In this document: positions 41,945-51,287 of the stretch, piece by piece | Layout of the letters: each line of letters starts with the position of its first letter | Numbering within the stretch: the first letter of the stretch is position 1 | Source: Nocardia salmonicida NBRC 13393 | Lineage (GTDB): Bacteria; Actinomycetota; Actinomycetes; Mycobacteriales; Mycobacteriaceae | Assembly (NCBI RefSeq): GCF_001613085.1 | Contig: NZ_BDBR01000018.1 | Span: 1 to 64,000, forward strand | DNA: 64,000 nt | Reading direction: 5' to 3' | The notes under the pieces: generated by a model | What the model was told of the DNA's origin: nothing | What the model saw: only the letters and a program-made list of their open reading frames with translations | The model's database searches: none | Program-made: the position numbers and the translations under genes

Positions 41945-43342
41945 ATGCGCACCGGTCGAGTGGTCGTTTCGGTTCTGTTCGTCGTCGCCGCACTGGTCGC
42001 GGGGTGCTCGCAGTCCTCGGACGACGCGGCGGCCCCCACGGTGTACGGCAGCTGGCACGGTGACATCGAGGTGCCGGGGCAGCCGATCGCGATCGGGGTG
42101 AATTTCGCCGAGGACGGGTCGGCCACCCTCGACATCCCGATTCAGGGTGTGCGCGAGGCGCCGTTGAAAGACGTTCGCACCGAACCCGACCGCGTGGAGT
42201 TCGATCTGCCCGACGTGCCCGACGTGCCCGACGTGCCGGGCGAGCCGGGTTTCCGCGGCAAGCTCGACGGTGACCGGCTCACCGGCGACTGGATCCAGTC
42301 CGGGGAGAAAGCGCCGGTCACGCTGCAGCGCGGCAAGATCGAGGGCCCCGCCCGCCCCCAGGACCCGAAACCGCCGTACCCGTACCGCAGCGAGGACGTC
42401 ACCTATCGCAACGGCGACATCACCATCGCGGGCACCCTCACCGAACCCGAAGGCACCGGCCCGTTCCCGGCGATGCTGCTCATCACCGGCAGCGGCCCGC
42501 AGGACCGCAACGAAGAGCTGATGGGCCACCGCCCGTTCCAGCTGCTGGCCGACACCTTCACCCGCGCGGGCTATGCCGTGTTGCGCGCCGACGACCGTGG
42601 TGTCGGCGGCACCGGCGGCACCCTCGACGACGCCACCTACCCCGAACTCGCCGCCGACGCGGCCGCGGGCGTCGCGTTCCTGCGCACTCGCGCCGAGATC
42701 GATCCGGCTCGGGTCGGTCTGTTCGGGCACAGTGAAGGCGGCTACCTCGCCCCGATGGTCGCCGCCCTGCCCGGCACCGATATCGCGTTCGCGGTCCTGA
42801 TGGCGGGCCCATCGGTGCCGGGCGCCGACGTGCTGATCGAGCAGAACAAAGTGATCATGGCCTCGTCGGGCGCACCGCAGGACCAGATCGACCAGCAGGT
42901 CGCCTACGTCACCACCTGGTCGACGCTGCTGCGCTCGGGCGACATCGAGGGCGCGAAGGCCTTCACCCAGCGGCACAACGATTCCCTGCCGGAGGCCGAA
43001 CGCGCGCCACAGCAGGTGGTCGACGGGTTCAATACCGCGTACATGACCTCGTTCATCACCCACGACCCGAAGCCGACGTTGCAGGCGCTGCGCGTGCCGG
43101 TGCTGGCGTTCTTCGGCGACAAGGACCAGCAGGTCCTCGCCACCCAGAACGAGGGCCCGATGCGGGAGAACCTCGCGGGCGCCCCCGACGCGACCGTGCA
43201 CACCTTCCCCGGCCTCAACCACCTGATGCAGCCCACCGCGACCGGCAAACCCAGCGAATACTCCACCATCGAGACGACCATCGACCCCGCCGTGCTCACC
43301 TACGTCACCGGCTGGCTCACCCAGCGCGTTCCGCCTCGCTAG
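41945..43342 (+). CDS. Lipoprotein alpha/beta hydrolase
   Basis: A 465-residue exported hydrolase. The lipobox VAALVAGC puts the lipid Cys near residue 21. The N-terminal domain of about 120 residues (YGSWHGDIEVPGQPIAIGVN) is a beta-sandwich like those preceding DLH-type hydrolases and includes the tandem DVPDVPDVP. The alpha/beta hydrolase core has an oxyanion region (LLITGSGPQDRNEEL), nucleophile Ser in VGLFGHSEGGYLAP, acid in FFGDKDQQV and His in FPGLNHLMQP. The substrate is probably an ester or peptide at the cell envelope. Confidence 0.86.
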   Translation: MRTGRVVVSVLFVVAALVAGCSQSSDDAAAPTVYGSWHGDIEVPGQPIAIGVNFAEDGSATLDIPIQGVREAPLKDVRTEPDRVEFDLPDVPDVPDVPGEPGFRGKLDGDRLTGDWIQSGEKAPVTLQRGKIEGPARPQDPKPPYPYRSEDVTYRNGDITIAGTLTEPEGTGPFPAMLLITGSGPQDRNEELMGHRPFQLLADTFTRAGYAVLRADDRGVGGTGGTLDDATYPELAADAAAGVAFLRTRAEIDPARVGLFGHSEGGYLAPMVAALPGTDIAFAVLMAGPSVPGADVLIEQNKVIMASSGAPQDQIDQQVAYVTTWSTLLRSGDIEGAKAFTQRHNDSLPEAERAPQQVVDGFNTAYMTSFITHDPKPTLQALRVPVLAFFGDKDQQVLATQNEGPMRENLAGAPDATVHTFPGLNHLMQPTATGKPSEYSTIETTIDPAVLTYVTGWLTQRVPPR

Positions 43343-43386
43343 GACCACCGGCCGAGTGCGTCGGCGGGCTTACCTAGACTGCTCGT

Positions 43387-44892
43387 ATGAGCGCACCCAC
43401 GGTCGAGTTGATGGATTACGCCGATGTCATCTCCCGGTACGAGCCGGTGCTCGGCATGGAGGTCCACGTCGAGTTGTCCACGGCGACCAAGATGTTCTGC
43501 GGTTGCCCCACCGAGTTCGGCGCCGAACCCAATACCCAGGTGTGCCCGGTGTGCCTCGGTCTGCCCGGCTCGCTGCCCGTGGTGAACGAGAAGGCCATCG
43601 AATCGGCTATCCGCATCGGACTCGCGCTGAACTGTTCGATCACCCCGTGGGGCCGGTTCGCGCGCAAGAACTACTTCTACCCCGACCAGCCGAAGAACTA
43701 CCAGATCAGCCAGTACGACGAGCCGATCGCCACCGAGGGCTACCTCGACGTGACCCTCGACGACGGGTCCGTCTTCCGTGTCGAGATCGAGCGCGCGCAC
43801 ATGGAGGAAGACACCGGCAAGTCCCTGCACGTCGGCGGCGCGACCGGTCGTATCCACGGCGCCAGCCACTCGCTGCTCGACTTCAACCGCGCGGGTGTGC
43901 CGCTGATCGAGATCGTCACCAAGACGATCACCGGTGCCGGTGAGCGCGCCCCCGAGGTCGCTCGCGCCTATGTCACCGCGTTGCGCGAGGTGCTGCGTTC
44001 GCTCGACGTCTCCGATGTGAAGATGGAGCAGGGTTCGCTGCGCTGCGACGCCAACGTGTCGCTGATGCCGATCGGCGCCAAGGAATTCGGCACCCGTACC
44101 GAAACCAAGAACGTGAACTCGCTCAAGAGCGTCGAGGTCGCGGTGCGCTACGAGATGCGCCGCCAGGCCGCCGTGCTCACCGCGGGCGGCGAGATCATCC
44201 AGGAGACCCGCCACTTCCAGGAAGCCGACGGTTCCACCGCGGCGGGTCGCCGCAAGGAGACCGCCGAGGACTACCGCTACTTCCCCGAGCCCGACCTCGA
44301 GCCCGTCGCCCCGGCGGCCGAGTGGGTCGAGGAACTGCGCTCCACCATCCCCGAGTACCCGTGGCTGGTGCGCGCCCGCATCCAGGCCGACTGGGGCCTG
44401 TCCGACGAGGTCATGCGCGACCTCGTCAACGCCGGCGCCCTCGACCTCATCATCGCCACCGTCGAGGCGGGCGCGCCCGCCAACGAGGCGCGCTCCTGGT
44501 GGGTCGCCTACCTGACCGAGAAGGCCAAGGAACGCGACATCGCGCTCGCCGACCTGCCCATCACCCCCGCCCAGGTCGCCGCGGTGATCGCGCTGGTGGA
44601 GGCCAAGACCGTCAACAACAAGGTCGCCAAGCAGGTCGTCGACTTCGTCCTCGCCGGTGAAGGCGAACCCGCCGCCATCGTCGAAGCCAAGGGCCTCGGC
44701 ATGGTCAGCGACGACTCGGCCCTGCAGGCCGAAGTCGAGAAGGCCCTCGCCGCGAACCCCGACATCGCCGAGAAGATCCGCTCCGGCAAGGTCGCCGCCG
44801 CGGGCAAGATCGTCGGCGACGTCATGAAGGCCACCCGCGGCCAAGCCGACGCCGCCCGCGTCCGAGACCTGGTTATCGCGGCTTGTAGTTGA
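43387..44892 (+). CDS. gatB: Asp/Glu-tRNA(Asn/Gln) amidotransferase subunit B
   Basis: A 501-residue subunit that phosphorylates the misacylated tRNA and receives ammonia from GatA. The opening is VLGMEVHVELSTATKMFCGC, then zinc cysteines CGCP and CPVCLGLPGSLP. The ATP/tRNA part includes KNYFYPDQPKNYQISQYDEP, and the C-terminal tail domain (GatB_Yqey) ends VMKATRGQADAARVRDLV. It is separated from gatCA by 23 kb and ends at a perfect terminator. Confidence 0.97.
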   Translation: MSAPTVELMDYADVISRYEPVLGMEVHVELSTATKMFCGCPTEFGAEPNTQVCPVCLGLPGSLPVVNEKAIESAIRIGLALNCSITPWGRFARKNYFYPDQPKNYQISQYDEPIATEGYLDVTLDDGSVFRVEIERAHMEEDTGKSLHVGGATGRIHGASHSLLDFNRAGVPLIEIVTKTITGAGERAPEVARAYVTALREVLRSLDVSDVKMEQGSLRCDANVSLMPIGAKEFGTRTETKNVNSLKSVEVAVRYEMRRQAAVLTAGGEIIQETRHFQEADGSTAAGRRKETAEDYRYFPEPDLEPVAPAAEWVEELRSTIPEYPWLVRARIQADWGLSDEVMRDLVNAGALDLIIATVEAGAPANEARSWWVAYLTEKAKERDIALADLPITPAQVAAVIALVEAKTVNNKVAKQVVDFVLAGEGEPAAIVEAKGLGMVSDDSALQAEVEKALAANPDIAEKIRSGKVAAAGKIVGDVMKATRGQADAARVRDLVIAACS

Positions 44893-44899
44893 GGATGAG

Positions 44900-44941
44900 A
44901 AGCGGCCGCCCGTCCTGCGAACGCAGGACGGGCGGCCGCTT
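44900..44941. terminator. Perfect 19-bp hairpin, bidirectional terminator
   Basis: AAGCGGCCGCCCGTCCTGC (44900-44918) pairs without mismatch with GCAGGACGGGCGGCCGCTT (44923-44941) around a GAAC loop, with CGTTT after it. It lies between convergent gatB and the LppZ-like gene and can stop both. Confidence 0.93.
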
Positions 44942-44947
44942 CGTTTC

Positions 44948-46069
44948 CTAGTCCGGGCCGCCTGCTCCGCCCTGCGGCGGCGGGATGCGGACGACGCGGT
45001 CGTCGAATTCGCCTGGCTCGCCGTCGGTTTTGTTGGTGGTGGTGACCCAGATGCTGCCGTCGGCGCTGGCGGTGGCGCCGAGGAGCTTGCCGTACTTGTC
45101 CTGTGCGATCAGGGTGGGGGCGGTGGTGACGGCGAAGGTGGTGGGGTCGGCGGCGACGGCGGCCAGGGCCTTGCCTTCGTTCAATGCGATGCCGACACCG
45201 TCGCCGGTGGCCGTGCAGCCGCCGACGCCGGGGTGGTCGGGCCAGGTCCAGGAGACGCTGAGAGTGCCGTCGGCGCCCAGGTGTTGGAGACGGTCCTCGG
45301 CGGCGGTGCGGTCGGTGACCCACATGCCGTCTTTGCCGTCGCGGCAGATGTCGCCGGCCGAGCCGATGCCCGACGCCACCACCTGCGGTTTGTTCGCGCC
45401 CGACGACGGCGATTCCAAGCGGAGCAGTTTGCCGCCGAGCGAGCCGGGATCGGCTGCGGCGCCGGGGTTTCCGGCGTCGCCGGTGAGGATCATCAGCTGC
45501 GTCGGCGTCGCCCATTCCAATGCGCCGCGATTTCCGCTGGCGCCCTTGGGAATTCCGGTAAGGATCGGCTTGGCCGCCCCGCCCTTGGACAGTCGGACGA
45601 CCCGATTGTCACTACCGGTGGTGATGTAGGCGTACATCAGCCCGTCCTCACCGAAGGTGGGGGAGAGTGCGATATCGGAGATGCCGCCGTCGGTCGACCC
45701 GTCGACGGGCACGCTGGCGATCTCCACCGGCGTCTCCTGCGGTGTGCTCGCGTCGACCGGTTTCACCTGCAGGATCCGCCCGGTCTTCCGCTCCGCGACG
45801 AAGGCGCCCTCGCCCACCGTGATCAGCCCGGCGCCCGATTCCATGCAGGTCGCGATGACGTTGGGATCGGGATCGATACACGGCCCGGTCGGACGCGGGG
45901 GCTGCGACGGCTCGTCCTGCGGCTTCTTCGGCTCCGCACCGGACCCGCCCAGCTGCGGTTCGGTGGTGAACGGACTCGAGGCCGACTCGTCGAAACGGGC
46001 GCACCCGGCTAGCAAAACGGTGCTGAGTGCCACCCCGACTGCCACGCGGCCCGCAATTCCCGAACTCAT
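44948..46069 (-). CDS. lppZ: LppZ-like lipoprotein (glucose/sorbosone dehydrogenase-type beta-propeller)
   Basis: A 373-residue lipoprotein, the size I recall for M. tuberculosis LppZ (Rv3006), with the same neighbours. Lipobox STVLLAGC gives lipid Cys23. After a Pro-rich spacer, propeller blades follow (GEGAFVAERKTGRILQVKPV, ISDIALSPTFGEDGLMYAYI, QLMILTGDAGNPGAAADPGS) as in soluble PQQ glucose dehydrogenases. Whether PQQ is bound is unknown. It may be an envelope-attached sugar-binding or oxidising protein. Confidence 0.86.
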   Translation of the reverse strand: MSSGIAGRVAVGVALSTVLLAGCARFDESASSPFTTEPQLGGSGAEPKKPQDEPSQPPRPTGPCIDPDPNVIATCMESGAGLITVGEGAFVAERKTGRILQVKPVDASTPQETPVEIASVPVDGSTDGGISDIALSPTFGEDGLMYAYITTGSDNRVVRLSKGGAAKPILTGIPKGASGNRGALEWATPTQLMILTGDAGNPGAAADPGSLGGKLLRLESPSSGANKPQVVASGIGSAGDICRDGKDGMWVTDRTAAEDRLQHLGADGTLSVSWTWPDHPGVGGCTATGDGVGIALNEGKALAAVAADPTTFAVTTAPTLIAQDKYGKLLGATASADGSIWVTTTNKTDGEPGEFDDRVVRIPPPQGGAGGPD

Positions 46070-46210
46070 ATGTCAGACGTTACCGGCACCGGTGCGGGCC
46101 TGACGCGCCCGTAGCGTCCGGATGCATCTGTCACCGGCAGTCGAGCGGGGCTGACACGCCCGTTGCCAGGAAGGGCGGCACACCGCGACCACACGTCATA
46201 AGGTGAGTCG

Positions 46211-47062
46211 GTGACCGACAAGTCGAATGACACTCCGAAGGCCGAAGGTTCGGCACCGGCCGGGCAGGGCCCGTCGGCGGCGGGTCGCCCGGTGACCAGC
46301 CCGTTCGATTCGCCGACGACGCAGATGCGCAAGCCGGACCCGAAGGACGTTCCACGCACCGACGAGGACCTCGGTCTCGACCCCGGTGACGAGGTTCCCG
46401 GTGCGAGTACCGCCAAAACCGGTCCTGGTGGCGGCGACGACGCAAACGGGTACGCGACGATTCCGCCCGCGTCCGCGGCCTCGGCGGCCACCGTCCGCTT
46501 GCAGCGCCGCAACCGTGAGGCCCGCCGCGGCACCCTGGATCTCGGCCTGTTCGTGCTGCGCCTGGTGGTCGGCTACACCTTCATCTACCACGGCCTGCAG
46601 AAGCTGACCGGCTGGTTCCACGGCCCCGGCCTCGACGGCACCGAAGCCATGATGGAAGGCGGCGGCTGGGACTACCCGTCACTGTCGACCGCGCTGGTGA
46701 TCGCCGGTGAACTCGGCGGCGGCATCCTGCTGGTGATCGGCCTGGCCACCCCGCTGGCCGCGGGCGCCGTCCTGGCCACGATCTTGAACGCGTGGATGTG
46801 GAAGCAAGGGATGGTCCCGGGCTTCCAGTACAACGCGGGCACCCCGACCGGCGTCGAACTCGACTCCGTTCTGGCCGGTACCGCCCTGGCGATCATCCTC
46901 ACCGGCCCCGGCCGCTGGTCCTTCGACCGCACCCGAGGCTGGGCCACCCGCCCCTCCTACGGTTCCTTCGTGGTGGTCCTACTCGCCATCGCCGCCGCCA
47001 TCCTCACCTTCTGGTTCCTGCACGGCGGCAACCCGCTGAAGGGCGTCGGCCCCTTCAACTGA
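46211..47062 (+). CDS. DoxX family membrane protein
   Basis: A 283-residue protein with a hydrophilic N-terminal tail of about 100 residues containing FDSPTTQM, then four transmembrane helices of the DoxX family (LGLFVLRLVVGYTFIYHGLQ, the conserved GLQKLTGWF stretch, GELGGGILLVIGLATPLAAG, and the last FVVVLLAIAAAILTFWFLHG). It starts at GTG 46211. It matches M. tuberculosis Rv3005c in place and size; there DoxX joins a superoxide-detoxifying membrane complex. Its end overlaps the convergent MarR gene by eight bases. Confidence 0.87.
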   Translation: MTDKSNDTPKAEGSAPAGQGPSAAGRPVTSPFDSPTTQMRKPDPKDVPRTDEDLGLDPGDEVPGASTAKTGPGGGDDANGYATIPPASAASAATVRLQRRNREARRGTLDLGLFVLRLVVGYTFIYHGLQKLTGWFHGPGLDGTEAMMEGGGWDYPSLSTALVIAGELGGGILLVIGLATPLAAGAVLATILNAWMWKQGMVPGFQYNAGTPTGVELDSVLAGTALAIILTGPGRWSFDRTRGWATRPSYGSFVVVLLAIAAAILTFWFLHGGNPLKGVGPFN

Positions 47063-47549
47063 GTTGCGGCTGCGGCGGCGCGGGTTCGGCCAGGTGGATG
47101 GTCATCGTGGCGTGGACGTCGGCCAGGAAGGCTTCGAATCGTCGCAGCTCCTCGGGGGAGTATTTTCCCATCACCGTGTCCTCCACCTTTGTGCCGAGCG
47201 GACCGAAGAAGTCGTTGGCGAGGGTGTGGATGCGGGGTGTGCTGCGCAGTGTGATGACGCGACGGTCGTCGTGTTCTCGGCTACGCGCGATATGACCGGC
47301 CTGTTCCAGCCGGTTCAGCAGCGCGGTGGTGGCGCTGTTGGACAACGAGATCCGTTCGCTGAGCCGTGCCGGTGACAGTGTGCTCCCGCGTTCCTCGGCG
47401 GTGAGGATCTCGATCAGGGCCTCGGCATCGGTCGAGTGCAACCCGAGCCAGGTCGCGAACCGACGGGCGAGTTCCCGGTAACTCGCGCCGTAGGCCCGCA
47501 TGCCTTCGTGGATTCGTTCGTACTGGGCGCGAGCGTCCGACTGGCTCAT
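47055..47549 (-). CDS. MarR family transcriptional regulator
   Basis: A 164-residue regulator. The winged helix is at about 50-120: LSPARLSERISLSNSATTAL recognition helix, then LEQAGHIARSREHDDRRVIT, the wing with the conserved DxR. The start is ATG 47549 because AAAGGA lies close upstream; ATG 47564 is in frame. It is divergent from a drug-exporter gene across 86 bp with clear repeats, the standard arrangement of a repressor released by the exporter's substrate. Confidence 0.92.
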   Translation of the reverse strand: MSQSDARAQYERIHEGMRAYGASYRELARRFATWLGLHSTDAEALIEILTAEERGSTLSPARLSERISLSNSATTALLNRLEQAGHIARSREHDDRRVITLRSTPRIHTLANDFFGPLGTKVEDTVMGKYSPEELRRFEAFLADVHATMTIHLAEPAPPQPQLS

Positions 47550-47567
47550 AGATTCCTTTCGCATCGT

Positions 47568-47622
47568 TTGACATCCTATTGCTCCGAATATACTTTGATC
47601 ATGGAAATATTCCACCATGGAA
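47568..47622 (+). promoter_or_regulatory. MFS exporter promoter with triple TGGAA/TTCCA operator
   Basis: TTGACA at 47568-47573 and TATACT at 47589-47594 (15-bp spacing) form a near-consensus promoter. Just downstream, half-sites TGGAA (47602-47606), TTCCA (47610-47614) and TGGAA (47618-47622) alternate every eight bases, giving two overlapping palindromes over the expected start and early transcript. It is a probable MarR operator acting as a roadblock. Confidence 0.65.
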
Positions 47623-47635
47623 CTAGGAGTGTGCG

Positions 47636-49255
47636 ATGAGTCAAGAGTCGTCCATCCGCCGATGGCTCGGCTTGATCGCCATCGCCCTCGGCGTGGCGCT
47701 GATCGTGGTCGACACCACGATCGTGAACGTGATCATCCCGTCGATCATCAGTGACCTGGATACGGGTTCCACCGAGGCGCAATGGATTCAGGAGTCCTAC
47801 GCGATCGTCTTCGCGGCCCTGCTGTTGGTGGTCGGCCGGATCGCCGACATGGTCGGGGCGCGCCGGGTGTTCGTCACCGGTGTCGTGGTGTTCGGCGCGA
47901 CCAGCATCCTGGCCGGGCTCGCCCCGGACGGGGGACTGCTCGTCATCGCCCGATTCCTACAGGGTGCGGGCGCGGCGATGATCCTGCCGACCTCCCTGGC
48001 CCTGCTCAATGCCAACTTCACCGGCAAAGCCCGTGGTCAAGCCTTCGCGGTGTGGGGTTCCACGATCGGCGCGGCCGCCGCGCTCGGTCCGCTGCTCGGT
48101 GGCTGGCTGGCCGAGCATGTGTCGTGGCGCTGGGCGTTCGGCATCAATGTGCCGCTGGCCGTGCTGATCGTGGTCGGTGTGCTGGCGTGCATCGCGCCGT
48201 CGCCGAAGGTCGCGGGCCGACTCGATGTGCTCGGGTCGATCCTGTCGGTGCTCGGTCTCGGGCTGCTCGCCTTCGGGCTGGTCGAGGGACGTACCTACGG
48301 CTGGATCACCACTATCCATCCATTGGGCATCGCCGGATTCACCTGGGGGAGTGGGCCTTCGCCGGTGTTGGTCGCGCTCGTGCTGAGCGCGCTGGCGTTG
48401 GGCGGTTTCGTCGTCCGGCAGGTGCTGTTGCGCCGCGGCGGTAATGCCGACAAGGCGCTGATGGACCTGAGCCTGTTCTCGCTCGCCTCGTTCCGCAACG
48501 GCAATATCGCCACGCTGATCATCGGTCTCGGCGAGTTCGGCATCGTCGCGGTGCTGCCGCTGTGGTTGCAGTTCACCCTCGGTTACAGCGCCCTGCAGGC
48601 CGGTCTCGCCCTGGTGCCGATCGCCATCGGCAGCTTCATCGCCAGCGGCGCCAGCTTCGGCATGGCGGGCAAGGCGTCGCCGCTGAACATGGTCCGCCTC
48701 GGCCTCGGACTCGAGGTCGTCGGTCTGGCGGCGCTCGGCTTCTTCGCCGCTACCGACAGCTCATGGTGGTCGATCGCGCTGGTCCTGTGCGTGTACGGCA
48801 TCGGCGTCGGTTTCGCCACCGCCCAGGTGACCAATGTCGTCCTGGCCGACATCCCCGAAGCCGACAACGGCCAGGCGTCCGGCATCCAGAGCGCGTTCCG
48901 CCAACTGGGTTCCGCCCTCGGCATCGCCCTGCTCACCACCATCTTCTTCACCACGCTGAGCTCGAACGTCGATGACGACCTCACCGCCATGGGCACGCCA
49001 CCGGCCCAAGCCCAGCAATACGGCCACGCCATCACCGGCAGCGCGGGCGCGGCGATCGAAGGGTTCGCCGCTCAGCCGGATACGCAAGAGGTAGCCACCG
49101 CAGGCCGATCCGCCATGACCGCCGGCGTCAACCTCGGCGCCTACCTGGCCGCGGGCTTCGTCCTACTCGGCCTCGTCGCCACTGCCCTGATTCCCTCCAG
49201 AACGGGCCGCGACGACGAGTCGTCGACGTCGACAACGCAACCCGCCCTCGTCTGA
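47636..49255 (+). CDS. MFS drug exporter, DHA2 (EmrB/QacA) type, 14 helices
   Basis: A 539-residue transporter with 14 predicted helices. Motif D1 is ALIVVDTTIVNVIIPSI and motif A GRIADMVGARRVF; motif C is reflected in ALGPLLGGWLAEHVSWRWAF. These define proton-coupled DHA2 multidrug exporters. The ATG is 47636 behind AGGAG. Control by the divergent MarR protein is likely. A strong terminator follows 10 bp after the stop. Confidence 0.93.
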   Translation: MSQESSIRRWLGLIAIALGVALIVVDTTIVNVIIPSIISDLDTGSTEAQWIQESYAIVFAALLLVVGRIADMVGARRVFVTGVVVFGATSILAGLAPDGGLLVIARFLQGAGAAMILPTSLALLNANFTGKARGQAFAVWGSTIGAAAALGPLLGGWLAEHVSWRWAFGINVPLAVLIVVGVLACIAPSPKVAGRLDVLGSILSVLGLGLLAFGLVEGRTYGWITTIHPLGIAGFTWGSGPSPVLVALVLSALALGGFVVRQVLLRRGGNADKALMDLSLFSLASFRNGNIATLIIGLGEFGIVAVLPLWLQFTLGYSALQAGLALVPIAIGSFIASGASFGMAGKASPLNMVRLGLGLEVVGLAALGFFAATDSSWWSIALVLCVYGIGVGFATAQVTNVVLADIPEADNGQASGIQSAFRQLGSALGIALLTTIFFTTLSSNVDDDLTAMGTPPAQAQQYGHAITGSAGAAIEGFAAQPDTQEVATAGRSAMTAGVNLGAYLAAGFVLLGLVATALIPSRTGRDDESSTSTTQPALV

Positions 49256-49265
49256 CACCAAGAGA

Positions 49266-49298
49266 TCTGGCCCCGTCGCACATATGGACGGGGCCAGA
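49266..49298 (+). terminator. Intrinsic terminator of MFS gene
   Basis: TCTGGCCCCGTC (49266-49277) pairs perfectly with GACGGGGCCAGA (49287-49298) over a nine-base loop, 10 bp after the exporter stop. Confidence 0.85.
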
Positions 49299-49380
49299 CC
49301 TACTGTGATCGGCGAAAAGAACTACTGATCTCGCAAGAACATGGGTAACTCACCGGGAACGAGCTGACCCGACAACCAGC

Positions 49381-49412
49381 GCGCCGCCGGTCGCATCGAT
49401 GACCGGCGGCGC
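49381..49412 (-). terminator. Hairpin downstream of ilvD, probable terminator
   Basis: GCGCCGCCGGTC (49381-49392) and GACCGGCGGCGC (49401-49412) form a perfect 12-bp stem with an eight-base loop, 34 bp beyond the ilvD stop. There is no T-run. Confidence 0.6.
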
Positions 49413-49445
49413 ACCTGGGTCTGGCTTGAATACGCGGAGAGGCGG

Positions 49446-51287
49446 CTAAGGCACGTGCCGGACCGCGCCCTTGTCGGCTGAGGTGGCGAGCGCCGCGTAG
49501 GCGCGCAGGGCGGTGGTGACCGTGCGCTCGCGGTTGAGCGGCTGCCACGGACGCTCCGAGGCTTCCATCTTCGCGCGGCGTTCGGCCAGGACCTCGTCGG
49601 AGACAAGGACTTCCAGCGCGCGGGTGTGCACATCGATGCGGATGCGGTCACCGTTCTGGACCAGGCCGATCACGCCACCGGACGCGGCCTCGGGCGAGAC
49701 GTGCCCGATCGACAGACCCGAGGTGCCGCCGGAGAAGCGTCCGTCGGTGATCAGCGCACAGACCTTGCCGAGGCCGAGGCCCTTGAGGAACGACGTCGGG
49801 TGCAGCATCTCCTGCATACCCGGACCGCCCGCGGGGCCTTCGTAGCGGACGACGACCACGTCACCGGGCTGGATCTTCTTGCCCAGGATCATCGACACCG
49901 CCTCCTCCTGCGACTCGACCACCACGGCCGGGCCTTCGAAGGTGAACAGGTCTTCGTCGATGCCCGCGGTCTTGAGGATCGCGCCGTCGGGGGCGATATT
50001 GCCGCGCAGCACGCACAGCCCGCCCTCGACGGTGTAGGCGTTCTCGATGTCACGGATGCAGCCGCCCGCGGCATCGGTGTCGAGCGAGGACCAGCGGTTG
50101 CTGGTGGAGAACGGTTCCACCGTGCGCACGCCACCGGGGGCGGCGTGGAACAGCTCGACGGCTTCGTCGGAGGCCTTGCCCGAGCGCACATCCCAGGTGT
50201 CGAGGTACTCCTCGAACGAGGTGGTGTGCACGGTGGTGACGTCGGTCTCCAGCAGCCCGCCACGACGCAGCTCACCGAGGATGGCGGGGATGCCACCGGC
50301 GCGGTGCACGTCTTCCATGTGGTAATCGGAGTTCGGCGACACCTTCGCCAGGCACGGCACCCGGCGGCTGATCTCGTCGATGCTCTGCAGATCGAAGTCG
50401 ATCTCGCCCTCCTGCGCGGCGGCGAGGGTGTGCAGCACGGTGTTGGTCGAGCCGCCCATGGCGACGTCGAGCGCCATCGCGTTGCGGAAAGCCTTGGCGT
50501 TGGCCACGTTTCGCGGCAGCACCGAGGCGTCGTCGTCCTGGTACCAGCGCTTGGCGATATCGACGATCACCGTGCCCGCCCGCTCGAACAGCGCACGCCG
50601 CGCGGAGTGGGTGGCCAGGGTGGAACCGTTGCCGGGCAACGCGAGTCCGAGTGCCTCGGTCAGGCAGTTCATCGAGTTCGCGGTGAACATGCCCGAACAC
50701 GAACCACAGGTCGGGCACGCGGACCGTTCGACCTCGTCCAGTCCTTCGTCGGACACGGCCTGGCTCGCGCTCGCGGAAATCGCGGTGATCAGGTCGGTCG
50801 GCGCCTGGGCGACACCGTCGACGATCACGGCCTTGCCCGCCTCCATCGGTCCACCGGAGACGAACACGGCGGGGATGTTGAGGCGCATCGCGGCGTTGAG
50901 CATGCCGGGAGTGATCTTGTCGCAGTTGGAGATACACACCAGCGCGTCGGCGGTGTGGGCGTTGGCCATGTACTCCACGGAGTCGGCGATGATCTCGCGC
51001 GAGGGCAGCGAGTAGAGCATGCCGCCGTGACCCATGGCGATGCCGTCGTCGACGGCGATGGTGTGGAACTCGCGCGCGATGCCACCGGCGGCGGCCACCG
51101 CCTCGGCGACGATCTCGCCCATGTTCTTGAGGTGCACGTGACCCGGAACGAACTGCGTGTACGAGTTCGCGATCGCGATGATCGGCTTGCCGAAGTCGGA
51201 ATCGGTCATGCCGGTCGCGCGCCAGAGCGAGCGCGCGCCCGCGGCATTGCGGCCGATGGTGGTGGTGCGTGAACGAAGCGGTGGCAT
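49446..51287 (-). CDS. ilvD: Dihydroxy-acid dehydratase
   Basis: A 613-residue Fe-S enzyme for the third step of valine and isoleucine synthesis. Cluster cysteines lie in CISNCDKITPGML and CPTCGSCSGMFTANSMN; GGSTNTVLHTLAAA and the C-terminal ITDGRFSGGTSGLSIGHVSPEA are signatures. The pattern fits the E. coli-like long form. The start is ATG 51287 behind GAGGAC; the longer open reading toward 51386 lacks family similarity. It lies 1.4 kb from ilvB, whereas in M. tuberculosis it is elsewhere. The 291 bp upstream hold no supported gene. Confidence 0.95.
   Translation of the reverse strand: MPPLRSRTTTIGRNAAGARSLWRATGMTDSDFGKPIIAIANSYTQFVPGHVHLKNMGEIVAEAVAAAGGIAREFHTIAVDDGIAMGHGGMLYSLPSREIIADSVEYMANAHTADALVCISNCDKITPGMLNAAMRLNIPAVFVSGGPMEAGKAVIVDGVAQAPTDLITAISASASQAVSDEGLDEVERSACPTCGSCSGMFTANSMNCLTEALGLALPGNGSTLATHSARRALFERAGTVIVDIAKRWYQDDDASVLPRNVANAKAFRNAMALDVAMGGSTNTVLHTLAAAQEGEIDFDLQSIDEISRRVPCLAKVSPNSDYHMEDVHRAGGIPAILGELRRGGLLETDVTTVHTTSFEEYLDTWDVRSGKASDEAVELFHAAPGGVRTVEPFSTSNRWSSLDTDAAGGCIRDIENAYTVEGGLCVLRGNIAPDGAILKTAGIDEDLFTFEGPAVVVESQEEAVSMILGKKIQPGDVVVVRYEGPAGGPGMQEMLHPTSFLKGLGLGKVCALITDGRFSGGTSGLSIGHVSPEAASGGVIGLVQNGDRIRIDVHTRALEVLVSDEVLAERRAKMEASERPWQPLNRERTVTTALRAYAALATSADKGAVRHVP

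Noticed and set aside
42205..42240. Tandem DNA repeat GACGTGCCC
   Set aside because: A short in-frame repeat encoding DVPDVPDVP within a lipoprotein; explained by the protein linker.
41789..43348. Antisense open frame of over 500 codons opposite the lipoprotein hydrolase
   Set aside because: The hydrolase on the plus strand has a lipobox and full catalytic motifs; the antisense product has none.
49626..51272. Plus-strand open frame of about 550 codons opposite ilvD
   Set aside because: ilvD is unmistakable on the minus strand; the mirror product has no motif.
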